Origin: Spirogloea muscicola
Lineage: Eukaryota > Streptophyta > Zygnematophyceae > Spirogloeales > Spirogloeaceae
Assembly (NCBI GenBank): GCA_009602725.1
Contig: WELB01000041.1
Coordinates: forward strand, 18,813 to 35,088
Direction of reading: 5' to 3'
Length of the DNA stretch: 16,276 nucleotides
Position numbers and translations under genes: made by a program. Every line of letters begins with the position of its first letter. Within the stretch, counting starts at the first letter, position 1. Under the pieces are notes generated by a model. That model ran no database searches. It was not told where the DNA came from and was given only the letters and a program-made list of their open reading frames with translations. Shown piece by piece: positions 6,801 through 15,935 of the stretch.

Positions 6801-9800
6801 TTGAAGTCAGGGTGTCTCTGGTCGCAGAGTCTCATGTTGACAGGGGTTGGGGTGAACTCTCAATGGTGCGCAGCCCCCAGCATTGATGAAAGAGGGCGAA
6901 GATAGAGGGCATACCATGACGCCAGCTCCTAGACGGTGGCCTGCCAGTGCACTCAGGATTATACTCAGAGACAGCAAGCTGGCGGAGCTGCTAAACAGCA
7001 GGCTAGAGGAGAAGCAGAGGGTGCAGGCAGTCGCTTGGTCGGATCACCTCAAACAATTGCAGCAGAGCGTTGAGTCGGCCGCGGCGAGACAGGCAGTGCT
7101 CGCAGAGGCGGCAGTCCTGCAGTCCAGCCTTGCCATGCCGCAAGGAGCGATGCTGCCAATGAGGTCGTCCTCGCTGTCCAGCCAGTCTGCTGCATCATAT
7201 GCACCATCGCAGTCTGGCAAGGAGATTAGAGCTGAGTTGCTTGAACATTCTTACAGCTACTCGGCCGAGCCGCCCCGCACGCCGGCCCTTCCTGAGCCCC
7301 AGCTGGCACGACCCAGCTGCGATCAAGCTTACAAGCAAGAGGAGGATGAGGGTGGTGCTGAGGAGGCTGACGCCGGTGGCACCCTGCACTGGCCTCCTCC
7401 AGAGGCGGTGCTGCAGATTGCACGCAAGGCTCGGATTATTGTTGCCACGGAGCTGGCCAACCTCCAGGTTGAGCTGCATTTGCTGCGATGCAAAGCAGAA
7501 CAAGCATCCGCGCTGCACAAACTCGGAGTGTCCTCACTAAGCAGGCCTGCAAAAGGCTGGGTTGGCCAAGACAGGGCTCTGCATGCCCTGGCGCAGCAGT
7601 TCTTAGCTCCGTTTGATGCGGCCCTAGAGTGTGGCCAAGGAGACTTATGCAGACAAGATGTAGAGTCAGGCGGATCTCTTCTATGGTTGCTTGCGGAGGT
7701 CAGTGGCCCCTGATTCGTCTGCACGCATCTGATGTGTGCAGCAGCTTGCGGTACCTGAGTCCTAGCAATTGACGAGTTATTACTGCCTGTGATATTTTCA
7801 GGCGTCTCCTGCAACAGTTTTGTACATCCTTCGTGAGGAAGTTGGACCCGCATTGGTGCTAGCCTTTGGTCGAGTACAAGGCCCACTCAACGCAAGCGAG
7901 TGGTGCCTCGGCAAGTCGATGCAGTTGTCCAGCGTGACTGCGGACACGGAGGAGCCAGCAGCGGCATTTGGGCGTGGGCCAGAGAGTGAGCCCATCACGC
8001 CACCGCATTGGCACCACTCGTCACCAGGGCCCCCACATCACACCCCTCTGCACCTCGACACCCCTTCCCCGCTGCCGGGAACACCTGACGAGCCCGGACT
8101 CCCACGGCAGCGCTTGCCCCAGCGATCTCACCACGCAAAAGCACCCAGCATGGCAGTGCTGCCGGTACCTGCCGTCTTTGTGGGGTGAGCTTGTGACGCA
8201 GATTCTGCTTCTGCTGGTGCTTGGCAGACTTGCTGCAGTATCATGTACCTGCCGTCTTTGGGGGGTCGATTTATGATGCACGATCGCCATTGGCTGGTCC
8301 CAGGCAGACTTGCTGCTCTACCGAAGCAACATGGTGCACTCATGGTCGTGGTCATGCGCGCGCTTTAGCGATGCAGGTACCAAGATGACTGGCTGAAGAC
8401 TTCTCCTGCAGTGCTGGAGCTGTGGGAGAAGGTCCCTTTGGAGCCGTTTGCACCTCCCAAGCCTGTAGGTGTCTGTCATTGCTCAATGAGCTCTGTACCG
8501 CTCTTCTTTCAGGGAGCTTGGAGTGATGAGGCTGCTAATTTTGGATCTGGTTGTCTTGCTCAGGTCAACTACATTGTCCTCTGCCCACAAGTGGAGCCAC
8601 ATCAGGAGTGCACAATACACTTTATCAGGCAGCTCACAACAGGTGTGCTGCTGCAATGCTCACCCATTATGATGGAATTTCTTTTCAGTCACAGAATCGT
8701 GCAGGTTTTCAACAATCACTACAACTACAATACTTAGTGCAGCACAGATCACTTGCTATGTATTACAGTGTACGAGAGCTCCCGCCTCGGTTCGCACGTA
8801 CCTGCATTCTCATCGCTGGAGGCCAGTTCGAAGGCACCACCAGGCATTATATGGGTGTCCTCTGGCTCTTCCTCTGGCAACAGCGAGTGGAGGGAGAATT
8901 TCCGCCTTGCCCTGCAGGCTGCCAGATTGGCTGTCAAGCGGCTGACAGATGCGACAACAACACATACAGACCTTGATGACGATTATTGCCTGGTATGACA
9001 TACATATCATCATAGTTGGTTGAGAATGACATACTTGAAGTTGTTGCACATTAATCAGCTGACTGACATTTTATGCACCGTGCAGGTCGCATACATCGTG
9101 TGCCCATCAGATCCTCTTGTGGCGGCTGGCTTTGTTGCCGAATGCACAGAGCTACTTCCACAAGCAACAGTGCAGTTGCTTCCATTTGATGCCCTGATGA
9201 AAGGGGCCCAGGGCTCCAGCCCTGGTTTACCACTGCCGCCTTCGGACCTCCGTGAGCTAGCTCTTGCTGTATATGTCAAAGCTGTGAGGCTCCATCAGGC
9301 TCTAGCAGAAGAGCCTCAGGGGCCCGGTGGGGGCAAAGTCCAGATGCTGGTGAATGGTGGCAGTGCAAGCCTGCCAGGACAGGCGCGCTTTGATGAGACC
9401 TATGAGCCCCTCTTCATCCTGGCTGAGCCAGGGAGGTACGAGACGGTTGTGAACGAGCTGGAGGGGAAGATAGCGAGGGAAGGGGAGGGGTCAGACGGGG
9501 GTCACGAGGTTGAGGAGACCAGGACAGTGTCTTCTTCTGAGGACAGCACGAATGCTGGCATTGGAGGGTGGCCTTCGCTGCACTGCTGCTATGCTTGGGT
9601 TGAGAGCGAGCAAGAGCAGTGCCTGGTCTACGCGTGGACGGATTCTCGCGGCGAGCTGTTGAGTATTCGCGTCGTCAGACAGCTTGCCTCTATGTCTCCC
9701 TGGACAAAGTCTGCATTTTCAAATTTACTCGCTCACGGCCTCCGTATTCATGAGCTGCTGATGAGAGGTGGCCAAGGTGGTCGTGGGTCGGCACCCTTGG

Positions 9801-10784
9801 TCATTGCCAGGCTTGGCTCCATGTCCTCTGGGGAAATGCAAGGTACTTCTCAGCCTCACGAACAGAAGCTTTCAAAGCTGGGCCGGTCATCTCTCAGCAT
9901 GTATCTGGCTGGGGCAGCATGTCTGGTGCAGTATCGAATGCTGCTGATGGCGCTTGAAATCTGTACAGATTGGGAGACAACAATTTCAGAAAAGCTCAGA
10001 GGGCTAGTATGTACCAGCTCTGTGACAGCTCAGCCGCAGGCAAATTCAGATGGCTTGGAGGAGGTAGGTGAGGATTATCAAGGTGGTGTGACCAGCGTCA
10101 GCCTCTTATCTCTCGAGCCTAGCACGGACCTGCAGCTAGTGCATACCACAGAGTCGACTGCGACGGGTAAGCAAGCTTCTGACTTGCTCAGCAGATCAAA
10201 TATATTCTCTTTAAGGCACTCGCTGAGATGCAAGTACGAATGTGAAGGTCCTGGATACATGCAGCTTGAGACTTGTTCAGCTTTCCAAAAGTGTAAGCTA
10301 CGATGACGTCGTGCGACACGCAGGCACCAATGACAGCTCCACCCCGCAAGGTCTCAGGGCCAACACAAGCGCTGCCGCAACGGCCATGGCGGTGGTCAAA
10401 TCGCTGGCAAATCAGCCTGCGTCATACCTTTTCGCACCCAAGGGCTTCACAACTTTCTCAACACAAGTGCAGGCAGAGGCATACGTGGTATCAGCCCTGC
10501 CTGCATGCAAGAAAGCAGAGTGGCCATCGACATTACACTTCACGCTCGTTCTCCAGTACGAGAAGAGGGCCCAAACCTCAGCTGGCATGGCCAGTCATGC
10601 AAGTAGACACTGGCTGCCGCTTATTGCAGCTGAGTTGCATGGGCTGAGCTGGCTAAGCTGGCGTCGCCACACAGTGCTGCCAATACATGTCAGTGCCGTA
10701 TATCGCTTCTGCCACTTGCTGAAGGTCCTCAATAATGCGAAAGTCTCACTGCCATTAACGTCTGGCATGGAAGCTTCCTCCTGA
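3866..10784 (+). CDS. MED13: MED13, Mediator complex CDK8-kinase-module subunit (19 inferred exons)
   Basis: MED13 links the CDK8/cyclin C/MED12 kinase module to core Mediator and regulates RNA polymerase II transcription in the nucleus. Inferred exons: 3866-3892, 3986-4151, 4273-4372, 4464-4595, 4711-4776, 4926-5003, 5131-5207, 5268-5388, 5500-5697, 5821-5965, 6041-6304, 6404-6682, 6874-7698, 7802-8184, 8377-8464, 8564-8642, 8769-8992, 9086-10166, 10324-10784. They join in frame to about 1,597 residues, somewhat short of land-plant MED13 (about 1,900-2,000). Matches in order: N-terminus MLLTNVFRL then DGLGDVRWWRF; HLRLQEQGHTATW; VLWLFLH; SYLRFGTSF; GPVLVSPFGRQAALLG; DFGDFGDFFEDD; LPVPAVFVG then YQDDWLKTSP; VNYIVLCP; VAYIVCPSDP; YEPLFILAEPG; LHCCYAW then WTDSRGELL; final IAAELHGLSWLSW. 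The start was chosen because MxxTNVF is the family N-terminus and the phase-0 junction restores it. Least certain: junctions 3/4 (4368-4475) and 10/11. Identity is firm; exact exon borders are inference. Confidence 0.9.
3986..5388 (+). other. MED13: MED13 N-terminal domain region (exons 2-8)
   Basis: These short exons encode roughly residues 10-255, corresponding to the conserved Med13 N-terminal domain. The joined protein shows the order W-W-R-F, H-L-x-L-Q-x-x-G-x-x-x-T-W, L-W-L-F-L, G-D-A-G-E-E-V, S-Y-x-R-F-G, A-A-I-S-R-R-R-L-R-Q-L-S and V-L-V-S-P-x-G, as in plant MED13. Several exons (for example 5131-5207 and 5268-5388) are too short to stand out as open frames and were found only by homology plus splice phase. 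Introns here are 60-149 nt. Confidence 0.75.
6404..6682 (+). other. MED13: MED13 exon 12 with acidic DFGDFGDFFEDD motif
   Basis: This exon encodes about 93 residues. It opens with a serine/glutamine stretch, then an acidic run (DMEDPEQDDEDAP), then PWDWEGD and DFGDFGDFFEDD, ending in GLGE at a GTGAGC donor (6683). The GDFGDFFE motif is strongly conserved in plant MED13, and the next exon resumes with PPALM in phase 0, again as in plants. A strong internal donor-like GTGAGT lies at 6422-6427. Confidence 0.8.
8093..10784 (+). other. MED13: MED13 C-terminal conserved region (exons 14-19)
   Basis: It encodes roughly residues 925-1597 and carries most of the family signatures: PVPAVFVG/YQDDWLK, IVLCP, YESSRLGSH, IVCPSDP, EPLFILAEPG, LHCCYAW, WTDSRGELL, VIARLG, STDLQLVHTTES and the terminal AAELHGLSW..R..LP. 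In established MED13 work this half has a remote Argonaute/PIWI-like architecture, with a MID-like and a PIWI-like part. Exon 18 (9086-10166) is read as continuous; an extra in-frame intron inside it (for example from 9853) cannot be excluded. The stop is TGA at 10782-10784. Confidence 0.75.
8185..8376 (+). other. MED13: MED13 intron 14 containing a duplicated exon end
   Basis: The intron runs from the GTGAGC donor at 8185 to the gcgatgcag acceptor ending at 8376, joining VFVG to YQDDWLK with phase 2 preserved. It is 192 nt, a multiple of three, but has in-frame stops. A block starting gtacctgccgtcttt at 8165 (exon end) recurs at about 8243 inside the intron, and ggcagacttgctgc occurs in both blocks (near 8224 and 8305). 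This is consistent with a tandem duplication of about 78 bp across the donor. Confidence 0.75.
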
Positions 10785-11194
10785 TCTTGTATGGGCCGAT
10801 GTTATCAGCAGTGCGCTGCTTACCCACATTCTTTTATTAAATTAAAGCTTTGGTTAAGCAAAAGTCACGAGTTTCTTGTTCGTGCTATCTATTGTCATGG
10901 TACTCTACTACTCACATTGTCTGTATGCACCTTGCCAGGCTGGGAAATCTGTTTCACGACCGATTTTTTGATCTGACTAGGCTGGCAGTCGCCAATACAT
11001 TAGCGCCATGACCTAGAATCTGTCCATGTAGAGGAGGCGTCTGCATTGGTATTGGTCACGGCTGCATTGCTGTAGTCTTCTGCTCGGAGATGATTCTCTG
11101 ATGAGCATGAATAAGAAGAAGAGCAGATGGTGATCTACTCTGAGGCAGCTGGTACTCAGCTGTAGTATCTCGTATGCGGGGTATTAGAGAAGAA

Positions 11195-11221
11195 GCATCT
11201 CTGGAGATGCAGGCACCTGCA
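11195..11221. repeat. Two adjoining palindromes
   Basis: GCATCTC-TG-GAGATGC (11195-11210) overlaps TGCAGG-CA-CCTGCA (11208-11221) by three bases. Both are perfect inverted repeats with 2-nt centres. They could form a small cruciform or an RNA hairpin in a 3' UTR; function is unknown. Confidence 0.6.
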
Positions 11222-11756
11222 GTCAGCTAGTGATTGAGGCGTGTGCCAGATCATTTCATGAACAGCAGATTTGCAAGGAGCGGCTGCACTACATTGCATG
11301 CCTTGTTTGGCACTTGAAATGTCGAGAAAATCAATCTATGAGCTTGTACTGCCAAGCTTTTAGATTGGCAAGCCACTAGGCCAGCTCGTCATATCGTGAC
11401 ACAGTCTAGGCTAGAAACGACGAATAAATATCGTGATCATTGCCTGTGTCCTGGGCACAAGATCACAATGAATGTTGTGCTGCTCTGAAGGGTCCTGATA
11501 TACAAACTTCCTGGCTCGGAAGCTTCGGCGCCTCTACGCCCTACACACCTTAACCCTCAATCTCAAATGAAGCAGACTCTCCACCCAGACCTGCGTCATT
11601 AGTCAACCTCTATTCTAAATCGGCAACCCCTGCCCTAGACCTTCCATTTCTTGTACTTCTCTTCCCTGCTAATTCTGCTGCCCTGTGAAGACCATTGAGC
11701 TACTGTTGCAGACCTAAATGGTAAGGGTGATAGCTAGTTCGCTGCCTCCTTGAGGC

Positions 11757-11774
11757 ACAGAGAAGAATCTCTGT
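11757..11774. repeat. Hairpin ACAGAGA-AGAA-TCTCTGT
   Basis: A perfect 7-bp stem with a 4-nt loop in the convergent spacer, about 245 bp past the GH10 stop. It may be a 3'-end structure; nothing else supports a role. Confidence 0.5.
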
Positions 11775-11892
11775 ATTGTCTTTCCTTTGACTTGGATGTT
11801 GGCCCGATAATCTCCAAAAAAGCCCCTAAATTTTATAGTGCCAGCCGAGTCTGTAGTCGTCCAGACATGCGAGCTCCACTCTTTACGTAACC

Positions 11893-11897
11893 TTACA
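11893..11897 (-). terminator. Candidate algal poly(A) signal TGTAA for the GH10 gene
   Basis: TTACA on the plus strand reads TGTAA on the minus strand, about 125 nt downstream of the GH10 stop codon. TGTAA is the usual near-upstream polyadenylation element in many chlorophyte algae. A 5-mer is weak evidence on its own. Confidence 0.35.
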
Positions 11898-12019
11898 TAT
11901 CTGGCACACAGGGGGTGTGAGGCACAGAGTGGCCGTCAGATCTTGGGAGCGAACACAAGACGATTTACTGAATAGATATGAGCTTTGGGACCAGAATGTC
12001 ACTTAGTGTGTAAGGTTGC

Positions 12020-13690
12020 TCACTTTTGGCCCACGGGGCGGTCATTGAAGTTGGAGTCGGTCAGGCATTTGTAGCAGGCTGTGGTGCACTTGCTCTGGTC
12101 AAAGTAGGAGTAGACTGAGCACGGTACTCGAGCCACCTCCCATAACACAATACCCGCTACGGAGGGGTGCGAGAAAGCTTCCCGCATCACTGTCTCAAAG
12201 TAGGCGGCCTGCATTTGTGGGTCTTCTTCATCAACATCCACCTCTGTGAACCAGATTGGAAGATTCAAAGTTGCCAGTGCATCAAGGTCGTGCTTGATGC
12301 GTACCTGCAGCACATGTGTCAACCACCTTCCTCAGCAGTCAGCTTTGACATTTTCATCGCATCATGGATGTACTGATTGCTGCTGCTGCTAATTGCTCTT
12401 GACTTCCACATCAGCACAAATCAAGCATTCAACCTAGGAAGTCCGCTTTAGATGATACTGCTAACAACCTCCTGCGGCTGCTTGAAGTGCGCCTCCACGC
12501 CGATGCCGTTCACCTGGGCCCCTTGAGCCTGCAAGCTACGAATCTCCTGCTCACAAAAGCCGCAGTACTTGCTGTCAATTTGCTATCCTGCTGTACATAC
12601 TGAGGTCACGTAATGTGATCGATGGGTGACTAAAATTTTGGCACAACGAAGCAGCCGTTCCATTCGGAGATTGCTTACATCAATGTACAGCTCTGGCATT
12701 GCTCCTGGATCTCCACATTGCTCCACAACATTGTAGTCGTTCACAAATAGCTGCACACTGGAATCAAGTTGACGGGTCGTCCTGAACATCCAGGAGGCTA
12801 TGCCGTTGCCCAGCCGCTGTGAGTAGAAATTGCCATGCAGCATCTCGTTGTTGACATCCCAGTGCTGAAATCGTCCCTTGTAATGTGAAACAACGCTCGT
12901 GAGGCGCCTCTGTACTGCCTCCATCAGCTGCGACGTGCCAAGGTTCTGCAGGTACACTTCTGCAAATTCAGGGACCAACTACGACACAGCCTTGACACCA
13001 TGCAGCAGAGCAGGCCACATGCTCATAAGATCATGGAAGAGGACAAGAGGACTGCACTGATTGCATCAAGAGCGAGTGACCCAGTGCAGACCCCAACTCC
13101 CAACTCGTGGACAAGCCGTATGCAAGTCAGAGCTCCAATGTGATGACTGCCTCAACAGAATACTGGGGCAGCAAGCCTTGCTTTGTATGTCGCACCTGTA
13201 CCCAACTCTGCACGTATTGTTGGACTTGCCAGAAAATGTTGTGTCCCCTTATCTTAATACGTTGGGAGTCGCAATATGTCATCATGGCATCAGCATCGGC
13301 ATACGAAACCTGCCCTTGTACTTGCTCAGTGTAGTACCACTTGGCTTCGTTCTCAAACACTGCCCAGTTGAAGCGCGCCTCATACCACTGCTTAGCCAAG
13401 AGTTGCAGCCTTCTTTAGTCTCTTGATGGTCAAGCAATTCACGCCAGAGCTGTGTTGCCCACAATGGACATCAGGTCCAACGTTCATCATTATCTCGGGC
13501 AGTCTACAAAAGCAAGCTCTAAGTACAAGAGCAAGTTTCTCACTTTCTGGAACTGGTGACTGTGAAGAATGGCTGCCGGCATCGCTGCCCCAAATGGATA
13601 GAGCGACTTGATCTGATCAATGATTACAGTGGCCCTGACTGGTCGCCCCTGCTTGTTCTTCACAGTGACAGCGATGGGCCTCTGACGGTA
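12020..13690 (-). other. GH10 catalytic domain (exons 6-10)
   Basis: The joined exons give KNKQGRPV..YPFGAAMP, then RFNWAVFENEAKWY, RGHNIFW, HWDVNNEMLHG, LFVNDYN, GIGVEAHF and PIWFTEVDV, in the order of plant GH10 proteins. The acid/base motif reads WDVNNE where WDVVNE is usual; both catalytic Glu are present. The C-terminus is short, ending after HPSVAGIVLWEV with a tail that contains four Cys in about 20 residues. Confidence 0.85.
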
Positions 13691-15620
13691 CTGGCATTGC
13701 AAGTTCCAGAGGAAGTCAAAGTCAAAAGGAGCAAATAGTGGAGGTCTGCATCTTGGAGCGACAGTCAGCCATGTATAGCTAATTAACTCAAAGCAGTGAA
13801 GACCCCACCCCATTAAGACCGATCAACCAGAATCAGCTAGACAGGTTGCAGGTGATCTCGAGGGTTGACTTACAGCTGCTATGTTCTGCCTCTGCTGTAT
13901 GCGCCTTGAGTACGGGTCCAGGGCATGCAAGGTGAAGCTGTCCACCCAGATGTCAGTTCCGGCAGGCGGCCCTTCAAAGTAGACTGTGCCGCTCCCGCTG
14001 AAGGGGAGCGTGAACCCTCCCAAGAGCTTCGTCCAGCATCCAGCCTTGGCAATAGCAGTCCCGAGGCACAGGTAGCCTCCATTGCCAGTCGCTAGCGTGG
14101 CCTTGAGGTAGGCATTGGGCCCCCCCCCAAGCCTCACCCAGGCCACTACCTCATACGGCTGTCCACTCACGATTCCGTTGATGTTCTGATGCAAGAGGAG
14201 CACATAGGAAGAACAAACGCTTGAGTTGCCTGCTGGCTGTATGTGCAGATGATGAGCACTAAGGTGGGTGCTGTAGCTGCCTTTCCAGGCGTGCAGGATG
14301 CAAGACAGCAGAGCTACAGGATCCAGGCAACCAGACTGGCATCAGTGGTATGTTGTCTCCACAGAGCGGCATGTTGTTTCTGCGCCTTGCTCTGCATTGG
14401 GCCATAACCTGGGCGGGGCCACCGCTGGTCTGCCCGCGGGACGCAACGAGGAACTTGTTACCCGACTCAGACCCCACGCGCAACTTGCACTGGTTGAAGC
14501 AGGACCAGCCGCTCGTCCCAGCTTGCGCATCTGGGTTTTGGATGAGATTCCCCTGGTAGACGGGTGGGTCGGGATTGCTCTGGCACTGCCAACAACCACC
14601 ACAGGCCAGCATTTCAGCTCGAGTTCCCCACCAACTGCTACCAAGTGGGCTGCAAGGCCACAGCAGCAACTATCGACGTGACTGCGCGACGTGGTTGGCT
14701 CGAGAGGAGTTTCGCCCTCAGCTCGAAGCGCAGCTCCGGCTGCAGGGGACCAGTTGTGTAGCCTGCACGGATCGGCCCAGATTGTCCATAGAGTCGACAG
14801 AGCCCACAGCTGCAGGGCTCGACGGCAAGGTACTGGAGAATCATGGCAACGACGTACAAATGCAATGGCATTGAGGCCTCCAGGTGCGGAGCGGAGGCTC
14901 CTGCGGTCCACATGGACGTCCTCGGTGCCATTGTGCCAGTCGGGGTCCCACTCGTTGCTCAGCGGCAGGAACGACGCCGTGTGATTAAGCTGGTCGTAGC
15001 GCTCCTGCCAGCCGGCCCTCTCGCGCGAGCTGGCCGCCGCCCACTCGTGCGCTGCTCGCGAAGCACACACACAACGGGGGCACACCTCAGAGACCAGCAG
15101 CGCCAGTGCTGCTGCGCGCGTCAGGGCTGTTGGTGCCGCCAAGCGAGCCGTAGCATCGCAGCCAGCACTATGGGTGCTCTCGTGGGGCCAGCTGCAATTT
15201 CGAGCGGAGGCAATGCAGGCACTGCGGAGGCGCGCGAGGCGGCGCCGCCTGCGGTGGTAGAGACAGCAGGACGGAGCTCGCCGCGCTGTGCCCAGCCGGC
15301 ACGATGGGGGTGCCCAGGGCGGCTTCAGCGCGAGGCGGTGCCGCCCCCGAGCTGGCGCGTGCCCGACCGATCGGCTCCGCGGCCCGACTGGGAGCCCATA
15401 GTGGAAAATGCAGAGCCGGGGCCGCGAGCCCCCACGGCCGGGCTGGATCGGGCGCCGCTTGAGCGGGCGGCGCGGGAGCTGGTCAGGCGGGCCGGTTGGG
15501 CTCACCGGGGGGTGCCGCGGCCGGGTCGGCGGCGGCGGGGCGGCGAGCGAGGAGGGCGAGGGCGAGGAGCAGCGCCGGGAGGAGGCGGAGGAGGCGCCGG
15601 AGCTGCGCCGCGGCCGCCAT
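12020..15620 (-). CDS. Secreted plant-type GH10 xylanase with CBM22-like module (10 inferred exons)
   Basis: GH10 enzymes are retaining endo-beta-1,4-xylanases that cut xylan backbones; this one is predicted to be secreted. Inferred exons, 5' to 3' on the minus strand: 15620-15506, 15051-14854, 14762-14683, 14585-14409, 14185-13874, 13690-13544, 13390-13196, 12978-12679, 12567-12469, 12304-12020. They join in frame to about 635 residues. Order: Leu-rich signal peptide (1-31), an uncharacterised beta-rich segment (39-131), a CBM22-like module (about 133-285), then GH10 (about 296-635). Catalytic evidence: RGHNIFW, WDVNNE (acid/base Glu near 453), VNDYN, GIGVEAHF and FTEVDV (nucleophile Glu near 562). 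AVFENEAKWYYTEQVQGQ matches the plant GH10 pattern. All junctions from exon 4 onward are phase 0. The first three exons are the least certain. It ends in a Cys-rich tail soon after LWEV. Confidence 0.85.
13874..14585 (-). other. CBM22-like xylan-binding module (exons 4-5)
   Basis: Exon 4 encodes C..NPDPPVYQGNLIQNPD, SGWSCF and KFLVASR. Exon 5 encodes NINGIVSGQPYEVVAWVRLG, GGYLCLG, AGCWTKLLGGFTLP, VYFEGPP and DIWVDSFTL. This is the layout of the CBM4/9/22 beta-sandwich that precedes GH10 in land-plant xylanases (P.Y.GG..NP at the start, IWVDS at the end). The intron between them is 223 nt, phase 0. Confidence 0.75.
14683..15051 (-). other. Possible extra N-terminal module of the GH10 protein (exons 2-3)
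   Basis: Exon 2 follows a pyrimidine/GT-rich tract and a cgcgagcag acceptor; its phase fits the signal-peptide exon exactly. It encodes GWQERYDQLNHTASF, NEWDPDWHNGTED and GGLNAIAFV. Exon 3 encodes YTTGPLQPELRFELRAKLL, reminiscent of the strand pattern of a carbohydrate-binding beta-sandwich. The family is not recognised, and the donor sites at 14853 and 14682 are not strong consensus matches. Confidence 0.4.
15506..15620 (-). other. GH10 first exon: start codon and signal peptide
   Basis: The ATG at 15620-15618 lies in a favourable gccgccATGg context. It is followed by two arginines, an uninterrupted Leu/Ala core (LLPALLLALALL), then an Ala/Pro-rich stretch that offers signal-peptidase sites. 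The exon ends at a clean GTGAGC donor (15505). No upstream in-frame coding signature argues for an earlier start. Confidence 0.6.
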
Positions 15621-15717
15621 GGCGGCTTGGCGGCGGTCGGGGGGCCCGAGCTGCGTGGGAGCTGGCTCGCCGGAAAAGCTCCCTTCGAGCCCGTTGGGAG
15701 GGTTGCTCCCCGCCATT

Positions 15718-15739
15718 GCCCGACGATTTGCCGTCGGGC
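15718..15739. repeat. 8-bp-stem inverted repeat upstream of the GH10 start
   Basis: GCCCGACG (15718-15725), a 6-nt loop, and CGTCGGGC (15732-15739) form a perfect GC-rich hairpin about 100 nt upstream of the GH10 ATG, probably in its 5' UTR or core promoter. Confidence 0.55.
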
Positions 15740-15895
15740 GCCCGCCGCCATCGTCCGGCAAGTCAACGCCCTCGGAGCCGCCATCGTCAGCGTCACCTTG
15801 GGCTCGGCGCGCGGCCGCTGAGCTGGGCGGCTGACGGTGACGTCCCTTCGGCCCGTCCGGCCCGCGCCGCCGCCGCCGACGGGCCCGGCATGTGT

Positions 15896-15935
15896 GCCAC
15901 GTGTACCACGTCGCGCTCGCCACGTGTACCACGTG
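15896..15935 (-). promoter_or_regulatory. G-box cluster upstream of the GH10 gene
   Basis: Three CACGTG hexamers lie at 15898-15903, 15921-15926 and 15930-15935, within a 16-bp direct repeat gccacgtgtaccacgt (15896-15911 and 15919-15934). CACGTG is the G-box bound by bZIP and bHLH factors in plants and algae. The cluster sits about 280-315 bp upstream of the GH10 ATG, a sensible promoter position. Confidence 0.55.

Larger units (their letters stand above)
10785..12019. other. Convergent intergenic spacer (3' UTRs), no gene seen
   Basis: The MED13 stop (10784) and the GH10 stop (12020, minus) face each other across 1.2 kb. No frame here has domain-like content, and no tRNA or rRNA is seen. 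It holds a pair of adjacent palindromes (11195-11221), a 7-bp-stem hairpin (11757-11774) and a TGTAA-type minus-strand signal at 11893-11897. I see no TGTAA signal on the plus strand close to the MED13 stop. Confidence 0.5.

Noticed and set aside
6828-6900. Alternative MED13 exon starting AGTCTCATG
   Set aside because: It reads open for about 25 codons but meets a stop and cannot join the following exon. The acceptor at 6873 gives phase 0 and the plant-like GE-PPALM junction.
8689-8705. Tiny exon after the ttcttttcag acceptor in MED13
   Set aside because: The acceptor at 8768 instead joins QLTT to VYESSRLGSH in phase, matching plant MED13; the 46-nt intron it would imply is unnecessary.
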